This document shows positions 47,278 to 58,800 of a stretch of DNA of 64,000 nucleotides, one piece after another (the stretch's first letter is position 1; the number at the start of each line of letters is the position of its first letter). The DNA lies in contig CP073213.1 of assembly GCA_020342235.1 (NCBI GenBank), forward strand, positions 288,501 through 352,500. The letters are read 5' to 3'. A program made the translations under genes and the position numbers. The DNA is from Saccharomycopsis phalli (taxonomy: Eukaryota > Ascomycota > Saccharomycetes > Ascoideales > Saccharomycopsidaceae). The notes under the pieces were generated by a model. That model saw nothing but the letters and a program-made list of their open reading frames with translations, searched no databases and was not told the DNA's origin.

Positions 47278-50200
47278 ATGAACAGCCACCAGAATAAGCT
47301 ACAGTCCTTTCCCGAGTATATCGCGCCGATAAACAGCGACATGAGCGTGCAATTTAACCGAATCAACAACCGTTTCGCTCCATTGGACCCAACCAGGCAC
47401 TACAAGGGTGTCTATGAGCGTTGTGGGTTTGATGTTTACAAGGGCGACCCAAAGCCAAAGAAAAAGAGCAAGCCTGCCATGCCACCAAAAATCAAGCAGC
47501 CTCTGCGGAATATCTCTTTGCCTGACCTCAAGAACCCTCCGGTGCTTCCAAACTTGATCAAGAAACCATCGTCCCTGAGCCTTGCACAAAGCGAGCTTAT
47601 CCAGCAGCCGACCACGCCGACTTCGATGGAGTCGCGATCCTCCATCAGATCGGCGTTCTTCCGCCCGTTTAAGAAGCACCAGAACCCAGAAAACCGCCCA
47701 TTCAAGCCGGCACAGCTGCACGAGCCACGAGACCCTGAAAAGCTCACAAGTCTTGATAAGGAGATTGAGCCCATGATCAGGGGCCTCGGGCTCAACCAGG
47801 CCCACAAAAATAACTCCACCAGCAACTTCACAGTGTCTAGTATGGGTGCCAGTCAGACGAGTTTGGTTGGGCTTTCGGTAAACACCACTCCAAGCACCAC
47901 TCTGTTGGCTCAGAAATATGCCACAAGTACTACCGAGAGCCTCACTTCCCCCGAGGAGTCGATAAATGACAAGATAGAAAAGGTATTGGCAGATAAGCAT
48001 GCCGATAAGATTGTCTCTGAAAAGTCTCAGACATTTCAAAATGCTAGTCTGACGGGTGTTCCTTTGAACAAGGCTGGTATTTCTCAGCCTGTGTCTGTTA
48101 GATCTGGTGCACCAGCTGGAGGTTCTCAATTTGGTACACCAGTTGCTGGAAGTTCACAATTTGGAACACCTGTTGGAAGTTCACAATTTGGAACACCTGT
48201 TGCTGGAGGTTCTCAGTTTGGCACACCAGCTGGAACATCCCAGTTCACCACACCACTCACTGGAACATCACAATTTACCACGCCACTCACTGGTACACCT
48301 TCTACTGGTATGATTCCCGCCATTCCTCCTCAGCCAGCACCACCTAAATCGGCTCCACCTCATCCAGCAAATCCTTACACAGGCACAGCAAATTCAAATC
48401 CCTTCTTCAGCCTACCTGAAAAGTCACAGCATGCAAACACCCAGCACTCCAAAAATGACGACTTGCTTCCTTCCCAAGTCAACCCATTCTCACCCCAGAG
48501 CAAGACGTTTGCGCCTCAGGCAAATCCACTATCTCCGGCAAATCCTTTCTCACCGCAACTTGGATTCTCCGACTCCAAAACCAACTCGCCAGTCGATGCT
48601 GGTTTCTCCAACAACCCTTTGATAACTACTCCGCAGGTCGAGAGTGACGTCAAGTTCTCCAAGGGTAATGACAAGAAAAACTCAGTGGTATACTCGGGGT
48701 ATTTTGCCAAGAAGATTGCAGACACATCCAAGACAAACTCTACCAGCAGCTCCTCGATCGCTTCAAATGACTCGTTAATTAAGCAATTGTCGTCCAGCGA
48801 GTCGGTCCAGTCGAATGACGACTTCTTGGACCATATCAAGAACATGAACTCATATGAGGACAATGAGGACGATGTATACCACTCGTCGATTATGCGTACT
48901 ATCAACGGCAAGAAAAACCAGAATGTGGCCAACCGAGAATCGAGCGAAATTAGTTTCAAGCGAATGTCCGATGTCCTGAGCGACGAAGACAAGTCTGCTG
49001 AGGTTGACTCAATCAAGTTTAAGAGAGATTCTGGCGAGTCGATCAAGTTTAAGCGAGATTCCATTGACTCAATCGAGTTTAAGCGAGATTCTATCGACTC
49101 AATCAAGTTTAAGCGAGATTCTATCGACTCAATCAAGTTCAAGCGAAACTCATTCGGATCCAACTCTGTGGATTTTGAAAAAGACTTGGCTCCTGGCCTT
49201 CAATTTGGCCAAAATGATGACAGTGACAACGAAAAGGAGCCGGGGTTACGGTTCAAGTCGCAAACTGTCTCATTTGAGCCAAAATTGTCGCAAGACTCTG
49301 GTAACACGTCAGATTTACAGAGTCTGAGATCGTTTGCAGAAAAGAACCAGGAAAAGTTGATGCACAAGCTATCCAGCCGATTGGACCGGATGTCAGGCCA
49401 TTTCGGTGTCAATTCTGATTCTGTAGATGATGAGGATACATTATTGGCAGACATTGTTGACGATCAAAACCTGGTGGGCTCTAAATCCCCTCTTCGGTAT
49501 CCTACTTTGCCAACAATCAAAGTCGTGGACGAAGACTCGCAGGCCAAGAACTTACTAAACGACATCGAGGGTCTTGTTAGTAAAAAGCAGCAGGATGATG
49601 TTTCCGATATAATCAGCATCCTCTCAGAGGAGAAGTTTGACTTCACCAATGAGAAAATTAGTCGGGCAAACACATTGGACTCCATCAGTTCTAACGAGTC
49701 AGACACTTCGATTCTTCGTAAGATTGCTAATCTTGATGAAAACCCAATGGACCCTGTTGATTCCGACGAGAAGCCGTTGAATTTTGGCTCGGTAGAAAAG
49801 AAACTTCCAGTGGCCGACCGTATCCAAGTCAGTCGGGTCGAATTGAAGCATATTGATGAGGTGGTTCCAAAGAACGATCCTCCAGCACCAGAATCAAAGC
49901 ACTCTTCGTCACTACACTCGCGTAATTCCAAGCAAGAGCTTTCCGCATCGCCTACCTCATTCTCTTCTGAGGTTTCTGAAGATCTGGAATTGCACGAAGA
50001 GATTCTTGAAGAACCGCAGCACAAGTATCCAAGTGGTGAAGGTCCTTGCCGGAAGTGTGATTTGGAGATCAAGGGGAAGTCGATTTGGTCCAAGGACAGC
50101 CAGTTGAGTGGCCAATGGCACAGAACATGTTTCAGTTGTTACCGATGCAACGCAGTGTTCCAAAAGGGGACAAATTGTTATGTCTTGAGCGACAAGCCCT

Positions 50201-50514
50201 ACTGCAACTACGATTTCCACTACTTGAACAACTCCTTGTGCAAGATATGTGACTCTGGAATCGAGGGACAGTGTTTGGAGAACAATAAGCAAGAACGGTT
50301 CCATCCAAACTGTCTCAAATGTGTGAAATGTAACACCTTCATTGTGCGCGACTATTTTGTGCTCGATGGTAAGGCCTTGTGTGAGAAGGATGGGCTTAAG
50401 GAGATTGAGATTGAACGGCAGAGAGAGTCGCGGGACCCTGGGCTCCATGTGACATCCAAGGTGGAGAAGAGAAGAACGATATTACTCGAGTTGGCCGAAA
50501 ATATGCCAATGTAG
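47278..50514 (+). CDS. PXL1: Paxillin-like LIM protein (Pxl1 type)
   Basis: LIM scaffold of the bud neck and polarised growth sites; S. cerevisiae Pxl1 interacts with Rho GTPase signalling and has two C-terminal LIM domains. The product is 1078 residues (S. cerevisiae Pxl1 706), with ATG in the context TTCCACCATGAAC. A long disordered Ser/Pro/Asp-rich region contains two tandem-repeat blocks: SQFGTPV units (about 281-345) and DSIKFKRDSI units (about 578-625). LIM1 spans about 922-978 (CRKC, WHRTCFSCYRC, CNYDFH) and LIM2 about 987-1040 (CKICD, FHPNCLKCVKC, CEKD), with all zinc ligands present. The extra length comes from the disordered part. Orthology to Pxl1 is inferred from LIM number and position. 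Confidence 0.82.
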   Translation: MNSHQNKLQSFPEYIAPINSDMSVQFNRINNRFAPLDPTRHYKGVYERCGFDVYKGDPKPKKKSKPAMPPKIKQPLRNISLPDLKNPPVLPNLIKKPSSLSLAQSELIQQPTTPTSMESRSSIRSAFFRPFKKHQNPENRPFKPAQLHEPRDPEKLTSLDKEIEPMIRGLGLNQAHKNNSTSNFTVSSMGASQTSLVGLSVNTTPSTTLLAQKYATSTTESLTSPEESINDKIEKVLADKHADKIVSEKSQTFQNASLTGVPLNKAGISQPVSVRSGAPAGGSQFGTPVAGSSQFGTPVGSSQFGTPVAGGSQFGTPAGTSQFTTPLTGTSQFTTPLTGTPSTGMIPAIPPQPAPPKSAPPHPANPYTGTANSNPFFSLPEKSQHANTQHSKNDDLLPSQVNPFSPQSKTFAPQANPLSPANPFSPQLGFSDSKTNSPVDAGFSNNPLITTPQVESDVKFSKGNDKKNSVVYSGYFAKKIADTSKTNSTSSSSIASNDSLIKQLSSSESVQSNDDFLDHIKNMNSYEDNEDDVYHSSIMRTINGKKNQNVANRESSEISFKRMSDVLSDEDKSAEVDSIKFKRDSGESIKFKRDSIDSIEFKRDSIDSIKFKRDSIDSIKFKRNSFGSNSVDFEKDLAPGLQFGQNDDSDNEKEPGLRFKSQTVSFEPKLSQDSGNTSDLQSLRSFAEKNQEKLMHKLSSRLDRMSGHFGVNSDSVDDEDTLLADIVDDQNLVGSKSPLRYPTLPTIKVVDEDSQAKNLLNDIEGLVSKKQQDDVSDIISILSEEKFDFTNEKISRANTLDSISSNESDTSILRKIANLDENPMDPVDSDEKPLNFGSVEKKLPVADRIQVSRVELKHIDEVVPKNDPPAPESKHSSSLHSRNSKQELSASPTSFSSEVSEDLELHEEILEEPQHKYPSGEGPCRKCDLEIKGKSIWSKDSQLSGQWHRTCFSCYRCNAVFQKGTNCYVLSDKPYCNYDFHYLNNSLCKICDSGIEGQCLENNKQERFHPNCLKCVKCNTFIVRDYFVLDGKALCEKDGLKEIEIERQRESRDPGLHVTSKVEKRRTILLELAENMPM

Positions 50515-52057
50515 TGGGGATGTGTTGTAATTTTGTGTTATTATGTAAGATATTGTTTACTATTTATTGTTTTATAGGTTAAGATAGACTAATAGAGGTT
50601 AAAGTTCATGTAACATCTTTAATTTATGCTCTCTACATGTCTGTGTTATAGTTATTGATGTCAAATTCAAAAGATTATCTACCCTCAGACAATAAGGAAT
50701 TAATGTGAGATAATTAGGAATTAGTGTAGCTAACAAAAGAAGCGTGGCACCTCTTTATTACAGCTTTGGTTATACCACGATGACTGTCATTTGCAATCTT
50801 AATTCAATAACTAGTTACCTTCAAATATTCCTACTTAGAAATGCAACTTTTCCAATATGGCATATTTTGATTTCTTCTTTCTTTTGGTACTATTGAAAAC
50901 AGGTCATTGTATTGTTTTTCAAAAAATACAGACCAGTTATACAAGATGTTAATTTATTTAATGTTGAGGGTACAGTATTGAATCAAAATCATATAAATAT
51001 ATAATATTTTGGTTTAAAGAGCTAAAGACCTAGGATCCACATACTCCCTGACGTACATTCTACGTATTTGACGAATAATCAAGGTTGTGTTCAGAAAGTA
51101 CTCATAACACACAGCTGCAATGCAGGATGAAGGGAAGAACGAGAAGCAATCAACAATTAGTATCTAAAGGACAGGAGGTCCACTAAATTGAAGAGCGAAT
51201 TTTTATATATTATTATGACGTACTTAGTGTTGTCTCTTCTCTGAAGGGGACCTTGCACTAGTAGTAATAAATAAATAATAAGTAATAGTAGTAGTGAGCT
51301 CAGTAAGATACGAGGTATTATTGATAGTGCCGGGCTATCTTACAAACGTATACTATATTTATTTTGAACTAAAGATCTTCAGGTCTAAACTAATATCTTT
51401 TATACCTGCATCTCTCACATATACGTGTCCACTGTGAGGTGGCGGAGCCATATTGCGTATCATCATAGATCGGCGCCTATGCTTCCCATATTGCTTATTC
51501 CGCTTATCACGTGACCATATTCTTGTATCATACTTCGTATGACGTCATATTATACATATATTACGGCTGTAATTCGTGCATTGTGAACGACACAACACTG
51601 TTACCAACTGATACTTTTGCCAACAACCCACCAACAACAAACTAAAGTGGCCCCGTAAATTCAAGGTCCGTCACTCCGTACACCATTACGATAACATCAA
51701 GCATCTTTGACCTTGTTAAATCCTTCGAAAATAAAATTATGTAACGAGAAAAGGTCAAGACTACTCTTCACGTGATTGTACCCTGTGATAATGTTGTGAT
51801 TGTGTTCGGAGTGTCCCACATATTACACAAGTACAAATCCATTCTTAGGAAAAGTATAAATAGCTGTTTAAGTTGCTAGTAATGAGATATCTTAAGTTCA
51901 CTTTAGAACTATTTACAACTTATATTTGTAGTTACTCTTATTATCTTATTGATTAAATCGATATAAGTGTTATAGCAGAAGCGTTGAATAAATTCTGTTA
52001 TAAATTAAATTAAGGTCATTTGCTTCTATATGCAAAGTTGTAAATTTCGACGTAAAG
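50515..52057. other. Intergenic region between PXL1 and tRNA-Glu
   Basis: AT-rich, no gene. The 250 bp before the tRNA look somewhat like a long terminal repeat (TATAAATAG element, TCCCACA near 51815), but no paired ends or target repeat were found. Confidence 0.5.
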
Positions 52058-52129
52058 TCCGATATAGTGTAACGGCTAGCACGGTTCGCTTTCACCGAGC
52101 AGACCCGGGTTCGACTCCCGGTATCGGAG
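52058..52129 (+). tRNA. tRNA-Glu (anticodon TTC)
   Basis: A 72-base cloverleaf with acceptor TCCGATA/TATCGGA plus discriminator G. The anticodon stem GTTCG/CGAGC has loop CTTTCAC (anticodon TTC at 52091-52093), and the T arm is CCGGG-TTCGACT-CCCGG. No intron. T-runs at 52132 and beyond serve as the Pol III terminator. It closely resembles tRNA-Glu of other yeasts. Confidence 0.97.
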
Positions 52130-52487
52130 TATTTTTGTTTCAATTTTTTTTATTTGCGAATAATTGTTGGTAAGCTAAAGTCAGAGTTTATGTTGGAAGT
52201 AAATATTGTGGTGTTAATGGAGTATGGCAAATTACTTTTGGTATAGGCTGGGTATTGTAATTATTTTTAGGTCCTTTTTGAACTCAGGTATAATATTAGT
52301 ACTCTATTAAGCATGATAGGCTTGACTTCATAGTTTTTGAAGTTGCTCATATATCGTCGTAGGAGTGAAATATTTTCAGTGTTATAATTAGATAGTTGAA
52401 TTGCAATATAAAGGGTCAAGGTTGAGACCTGATTGACTGGAGAAGAAAAATCAATCATTCGAATACAACGGAATGTTTAATTAATAA

Positions 52488-52550
52488 GATTTATTTTTGT
52501 ATCTGGCTATAAATTGTCACCGGAAGCATGGTGATTCGACAAGTGTATTT
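52488..52550 (-). mobile_element. Family-A retroposon fragment
   Basis: AGATTTATTTTTGTATCTGG, CTATAAATTGTCACCGGAAG, then GATTCGACAAGTGTATTTTC. About 360 bp past the tRNA gene. Confidence 0.65.
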
Positions 52551-52689
52551 TCAAGTATAAATAATCAATCAAATGTATTTCAGCTATTTTACCATCTCGT
52601 ATCCTAATTACTATATTACAGAAGAACAAAAACGTGTTTCCAAGAAGGGTAGCCATGCAAATACCCCGAGTGGTGTGCTCTAAAGTCCC

Positions 52690-52860
52690 CTTTGGACCAT
52701 TTCTGAACCCTTTTTTAGAATCCAGTCAAAACTTTTATCCTCAAAAGATTTTCTCTTGGCTCCAAATTTAGCGTCGTCGTCATTAGTGTTTAGACGGTAA
52801 AATATCGATTTCCCCTTTTAGGAGAGCCTATGGTAGACCGGGCGACCAAGTCTTGTGGAG
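52690..52860 (+). mobile_element. Diverged family-B retroposon copy
   Basis: Contains the core-like AAGATTTTCTCTTGGCTCCA, then TTTAGCGTCGTCGTCATTAG, GACGGTAAAATATCGATTTC and AGGAGAGCCTATGGTAGACC, in the order of the copy at 37364. Confidence 0.6.
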
Positions 52861-54597
52861 AAGGAAATATACTCAGCTGGGTTTTGAATATGCTTCTTCA
52901 AGGCTTTTTTAGCGGATTCTAAATATTCCATTTGGAAGACTTTGTAAGGGCAACACTAATATAGGTCTGGAACTAATTCGGTACCAATGTAGCTAAGAAC
53001 ATAATTCATGAGGCAATAGTATACCTATAAAAAGGATAGTGTTATTTTCAATTCAGACTGAATGTGTCTTGGTGTCAATATAGAGAAGAAGTAATAACTA
53101 CGTATACATGAAGTTATTGAGTCCCAAGGGGATTTGTCAATAATGTAGAGGTTTATAATATTAGAATTAATATCACGTAAACTTTGGTTGATTTGCCTAC
53201 TAGATACACTTCAGTTAAAGGTTTGCAATTGGAATAAAAATCAAGTGAAAAATCCAGGTAGTTGAACGAAATTGATTCAACTGAAGAATAAACCGTAACG
53301 GTTGTCTACTGCGCTTTTCACAGGTCTTTTGTTGACTCTTGTAGACTATCATCACAACAATAGCATCGCAGTATACTGGTATGCTAGCAAAATTCCAATC
53401 ATAGCGTTCATTTCTTTTAAAATACCAACCGTTCTAGACTCTCAACTCTAAATCACCCTGATGCATCAACTAGTCTGGTGCTGAATTGAAGACTTGAAGT
53501 GATTTGTCTCACATCCACGCGGGAAGATCTGGTCAGGATCTGCGCTATAAAAAACAAGAAATGGGGCATCTTCAAATTATTTCACGTTGTTGTCATTACT
53601 CGAAAGTCAAATATTCTGACCATTGCTCTTGGCATTAAAAGCAAACACCAGGTTATGGAGCACTGCCAATGGTGTTGATAAATGCCGTTAATTTGAAGTA
53701 CTGATGCTTTAATGAGCAACATGTCTGTAGGGAAATGGACTAGTCGCTACTATTACATACGTTTTGTATACATAAATCAAAACTAGTTTATGAGAGAAGC
53801 CCCTTTTACCGAGTACGTTGCCCGGGTCAGTATCTCTGGGTCCAGCGATTTCAAACTCGGCCATTTGATTCCAAATAGCAAAATACGTGTCCATATATTC
53901 TCATAATAAAGCTATTGTCATGTTCTGGCTGTTGTAATTCTCGTAATACGCTCTCATGCAATCAAGTTATAACCAACAAATCCAATTGGACAAGAGCAAT
54001 TGTTCAATGCAAGCCTCTTTTCTTTTTTTTTATGTGACATTCTATCGATCAGATTTGGTGATTTTCAAGAATTTTCTGGCAAATTTTTTGAGGTGTCTCC
54101 TCACCCCACCGAATTCAAAAGCTGCATGCAATGACGGCCTCAAGCCACATGACACTGCGCCGGTTTCAAGTTTGGTCATATATCAGTCCAATATGCGGTA
54201 TTCACTTTTAGTTAACAAAATAAAGTGGCTAGTTGGTAAATCCGTGGACGAATATTTTATTGTGGGCCAAAGTATTGTGCTTTGTAGTTTGGATATTTGG
54301 CACATACGAGGGTTAGCAAATCACCCAGTACAATACTCGCAGCTAGGATTGTCTATACAGATTACAACTTTTGTATAATAAACTGAGCATGAGCCAAGAC
54401 CAGACAAGAAGGAAACCTTAAATCCGAAAATTGTGGGAAATTTTGTTAGTTTTGGGTAATGCTATTACGTCTTCTGTATATGAAATATTGCCTCATACGT
54501 CAGTGTATTCATTGTGTTGACAGAATTTTACGTGACCCGATTCTGGATGAGAACGGCGGAGTATTTTGGTAAAACCAGCATCTTAAACGTATCAATT

Positions 54598-54705
54598 CTT
54601 TGGGTGAAGCCCTCAAGTGAACCCTTTCTTTGGATGAAGCCCTCAAGTGAACCCTTTCTTTGGATGAAGCCCTCAAGTAAACCCTTTCTTCAGATGAAGC
54701 TATCC
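54598..54705. repeat. 33-bp minisatellite
   Basis: About three and a half units of TTTGGATGAAGCCCTCAAGT plus GAACCCTTTC. Confidence 0.85.
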
Positions 54706-55777
54706 TTTTTTTAGTCGGAGCTAGCCTCTCATTAAGTGGAGTTAGCCTTTCATAAAGTAAAATATTTCCTTGATTTAGATGAAACCTTTAGATGAAAGCC
54801 TTCTTTTAGAAGAAGTTAGCCTTTTCAATAGCTTCCCTCGCTCTCGGTGAACCATTTATGAGATCCTCCCTTGCAAAACTTGATAATTTCTTGACAACTT
54901 CTTGACAACTGGAAAATTCCTTATTAAATCCTCTTCCTTAGCAACTCTCTTGTCGCAATACCCAGGCCTCAATATATTAACATCTTCATCATACGTCGCT
55001 GTCTCATTAATGCAAGGTGAACTAAGAATTAGCAGTCCCAGAAACTTTGGCCGTGGCATATTCTAAACTACAGTACCATAATAGGAGGCAATTATCATTT
55101 TCCGGTTTTGCGGATCCAAATTGAGCTTACGCCGTGCCCACCCACCTTCGAGTACGCAGGTATTAATTGCAAAAAAGTGTCAGGTACTAGTACATGAGCT
55201 CCAGCGCGGAACACTTGAGAATGCTCGCTTCGCAGAGCCAGTTACGTCTACCTGAGCCGAAAATAGTCAATTATGGACTTATAGAAGAATAGTCGCCAAT
55301 CCTGTATGTTGCTAATAGTTCCATTCTGCCAAGGTGTAGCAATACTATTTTTAAGAGACTTGCTACTTCCTGTATACATGCATGTTTTATTCTAAGCGAG
55401 CATACTGCAGAACGTTGATTGTAATTTGTGTTTCTAAGGCTAGATCCAAAAAATTCTTGGCAAAAATTATCAGATTCATTTGTATTTTTGATAATATCTA
55501 GCATTCAACATGCTTGAATCACTTCAAATCAACAACCAACCCCATGAAAACTCGACGTAGCCGTAATGGTGCAAAAATGTTAAAGGGCACCTGAACCCTT
55601 TTTTTTTTCTTCTTTTCTGTGGACTAACTTCTCTGTGAGATGTGCAGCGTCATGCATCACGCCTCCATCGCACATATTTCCGCTAACAGCAAATGGCGCA
55701 TTAAACTATCATGCGATGCAATCTGTTTCTGGCTGTTTCTTGTCAGCTGTTTCTAATGTCACAAGCGGCAGACAATG

Positions 55778-55788
55778 TATATATAAAG
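55778..55788 (+). promoter_or_regulatory. TATA box of the adhesin gene
   Basis: TATATATAAAG, 45-55 bp upstream of the ATG. Confidence 0.7.
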
Positions 55789-55832
55789 AGCCATAGACAT
55801 GAAGAGTCTCCATAAATTACAATCACACAAAG

Positions 55833-58800
55833 ATGAACTGTCTCTTTTTCTTCATCTTGACTACTTTGATTGGCCATTCGTTTGCTGATGGTGATCCTGG
55901 TGCCGTAGGTAACAGACCTACCATTCAACTGGCTACTGGTTGTTCGATCGGCAGTCCAGCTTCCGGAAAGGGGTTTGATGCTACGTTTTATCCTTATGAA
56001 CTTTTCGCCCCATACGACGAGGATTATGTCAAGTACGGCTACTTGCAAAAGCAGCCTGTTGGTCTGGCCACCGGTGTTGCTGACATTGACTTCAGGATCG
56101 ACTTGACTGATACCGATGAGCACGAGGGTGTATTGTACGGTGTTCCTATTACTATTTCCAACTTTTCCTTGGTGCTCACCGGTTACTTCTTGGCTGAGGA
56201 ATCCGGATACTACCAGATCTTATTTACTGCCACCGATGATGCTGTTGTCTTCTACTTTGGTACCGCCTCTGCCTTTGATTGCTGCCTGAATGGCGCAGTT
56301 CCTTCCTCAGATGCAGACTTTGGCGACGAAGTGATCTACGCAACGGGATCTATCTACAACAACGGCGATGACTTTAGTGCATCCAGATACCAATACCTTG
56401 AGGGTGGGCTCGTTTATCCGGTCAGACTCTCTTACGTCAATATCGTCATCTTCGCTTACTTGAACTTGACCATCACCACGCCAAGCGGCAAGCAAATCAC
56501 TAGCTTCGGAGACGCTATTTACCAGTTCAACGATTTGGCTGACTGTAAGCCTACCGTTGCCAGTACCCTGGTTTCCACTGTCACCACTACAACCCCTTGG
56601 ACTGGTTCGACCACTAGCACTTACACAACCACCAACAGCGATCCAAACTCTCCTGTCACTGTTGTTATTGAGACCCCAGAGCCAACTGTCACCACTACTA
56701 TTCCATGGACTGGATCCACTACTTTCACCACCACCCAGACTCCAGACAGTCCTGATGGAACTGTTTCTGTCATTATTGAGACTCCTGCTCCAACTGTTAC
56801 TACCACTATTCCATGGTCTGGTTCTACTACTTTCACCACTACAAAGACTCCAGATAGTCCAGATGGCACCTACTCTGTGATCATTGAGACTCCTGCTAAA
56901 GTAGTTACCACCACAATCCCATGGACTGGTTCTACCACTTTCACTACCACCCAGACTCCAGATAGTCCAGATGGCACCTACTCTGTGATCATTGAGACTC
57001 CTGCTCCAACTGTCACTACCACCATCCCATGGACTGGATCCACTACTTTAACTACCACCCAAACTCCAGACAGCCCAGATGGAACTGTTTCTGTTATTAT
57101 TGAGACTCCTGCTAAAGTTGTCACCACCACTATTCCATGGTCTGGTTCTACCACTTTCACTACCACCCAGACTCCAGATAGTCCAGATGGCACCTACTCT
57201 GTCATCATTGAGACTCCTGCTCCAACTGTCACTACCACCATCCCATGGACTGGATCCACTACTTTAACTACCACCCAAACTCCAGACAGCCCAGATGGAA
57301 CTGTTTCTGTCATTATTGAGACTCCTGCTAAAGTAGTTACCACCACAATCCCATGGACTGGTTCTACCACTTTCACCACCACCCAGACTCCAGATAGTCC
57401 AGATGGCACCTACTCTGTCATCATTGAGACTCCTGCTAAAACTGTTACTACCACTATTCCATGGACTGGATCCACTACTTTCACCACTACAAAGACTCCA
57501 GATAGTCCAGATGGAACTGTTTCTGTCATCATTGAGACTCCAGGATCGGCTATTACTACTACTATTCCATGGACTGGATCTACCACTTCCACTTACACTG
57601 TGACTCCGACTGATCCAAATGATTTGATCACTGTGGTTGTTGAGACCCCTGCTAAAACTGTTACCACCACTATTCCATGGTCTGGTTCTACTACTTTCAC
57701 CACTACAAAGACTCCAGATAGTCCAGATGGAACTGTTTCTGTCATCATTGAGACTCCAGGATCGGCTATTACTACTACTATTCCATGGACTGGATCTACC
57801 ACTTCTACTTACACTGTGACTCCAACTGATCCAAATGATTTGATCACTGTGGTTGTTGAGACCCCTGCTAAAACTGTTACTACCACTATTCCATGGTCTG
57901 GATCCACTACTTTCACCACTACAAAGACTCCAGATAGTCCAGATGGAACTGTTTCTGTCATCATTGAGACTCCAGGGTCGGCTATTACTACTACTATTCC
58001 ATGGACTGGATCTACCACTTCCACTTACACTGTGACTCCAACTGATCCAAATGATTTGATCACTGTTGTTGTCGAGACTCCTGGTGGCGGCATGGACACT
58101 GTTACTACTACCAAAACATGGAATTTCCCATACACTTCAACTCAGACAATCACACCTACTGATCCAGCTGGCACTGTTTCTGTAATTATTGACGTTCCAG
58201 CATCTTCTGGTTTCCAAAATGTTACGACTACTTCTGAATCTACCACAAGTCGATCAAAGATTGTGTCCACAATTGTTGAAACCGTCACCGACTGTGGTGA
58301 CAAGGGCTGTATTCCAGTTGTTACATCATACACTACCGTCTACACATTGCCTGATACTCCAAACGGACCGACACCAACTGGCCCATCAAATGGATCTCCT
58401 AACGGACCATCTAACGGACCATCTAACGGCTCTCCAAACGGATCTCCAAACGGATCTCCAAACGGATCTCCAAACGGTTCTCCAAACGGTTCTCCAAACG
58501 GTTCTCCAAACGGATCTCCTAACGGATCTCCTAACGGATCTCCAAACGGATCTCCAAACGGATCTCCAAACGGATCTCCAAACGGATCTCCAAACGGTTC
58601 TCCAAACGGTTCTCCAAACGGATCTCCTAACGGATCTCCTAACGGATCTCCTAACGGATCTCCAAACGGTTCTCCAAACGGATCTCCAAACGGATCTCCA
58701 AACGGATCTCCAAATGGTTCTCCTTCTTCCAACTCTGGATCGCCACCACCTTCTGTTGAGCAATCCTCTTCTGCACCTTCTGTGCCTATCGCACAAAGTT

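Larger units (their letters stand above)
52130..55832. other. Intergenic region (3.7 kb) between tRNA-Glu and the adhesin gene
   Basis: Contains a family-A fragment, a diverged family-B copy, a 33-bp minisatellite (54598-54700) and the adhesin promoter. A 140-codon frame at 53956-54378 has no clear protein features and is not called. Confidence 0.55.

Noticed and set aside
51795-52050. Solo LTR just upstream of tRNA-Glu
   Set aside because: It has a TATAAATAG element and the typical location, but no matching TG/CA ends, no target repeat and no second copy in the window.
53956-54378. 140-codon open frame
   Set aside because: No recognisable domain, poor codon pattern, no conserved start context; likely chance in AT-rich DNA.
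58340-58796. Antisense and shifted frames over the adhesin PNGS array
   Set aside because: Produced by the 12-bp repeat, which has no stops in several frames.
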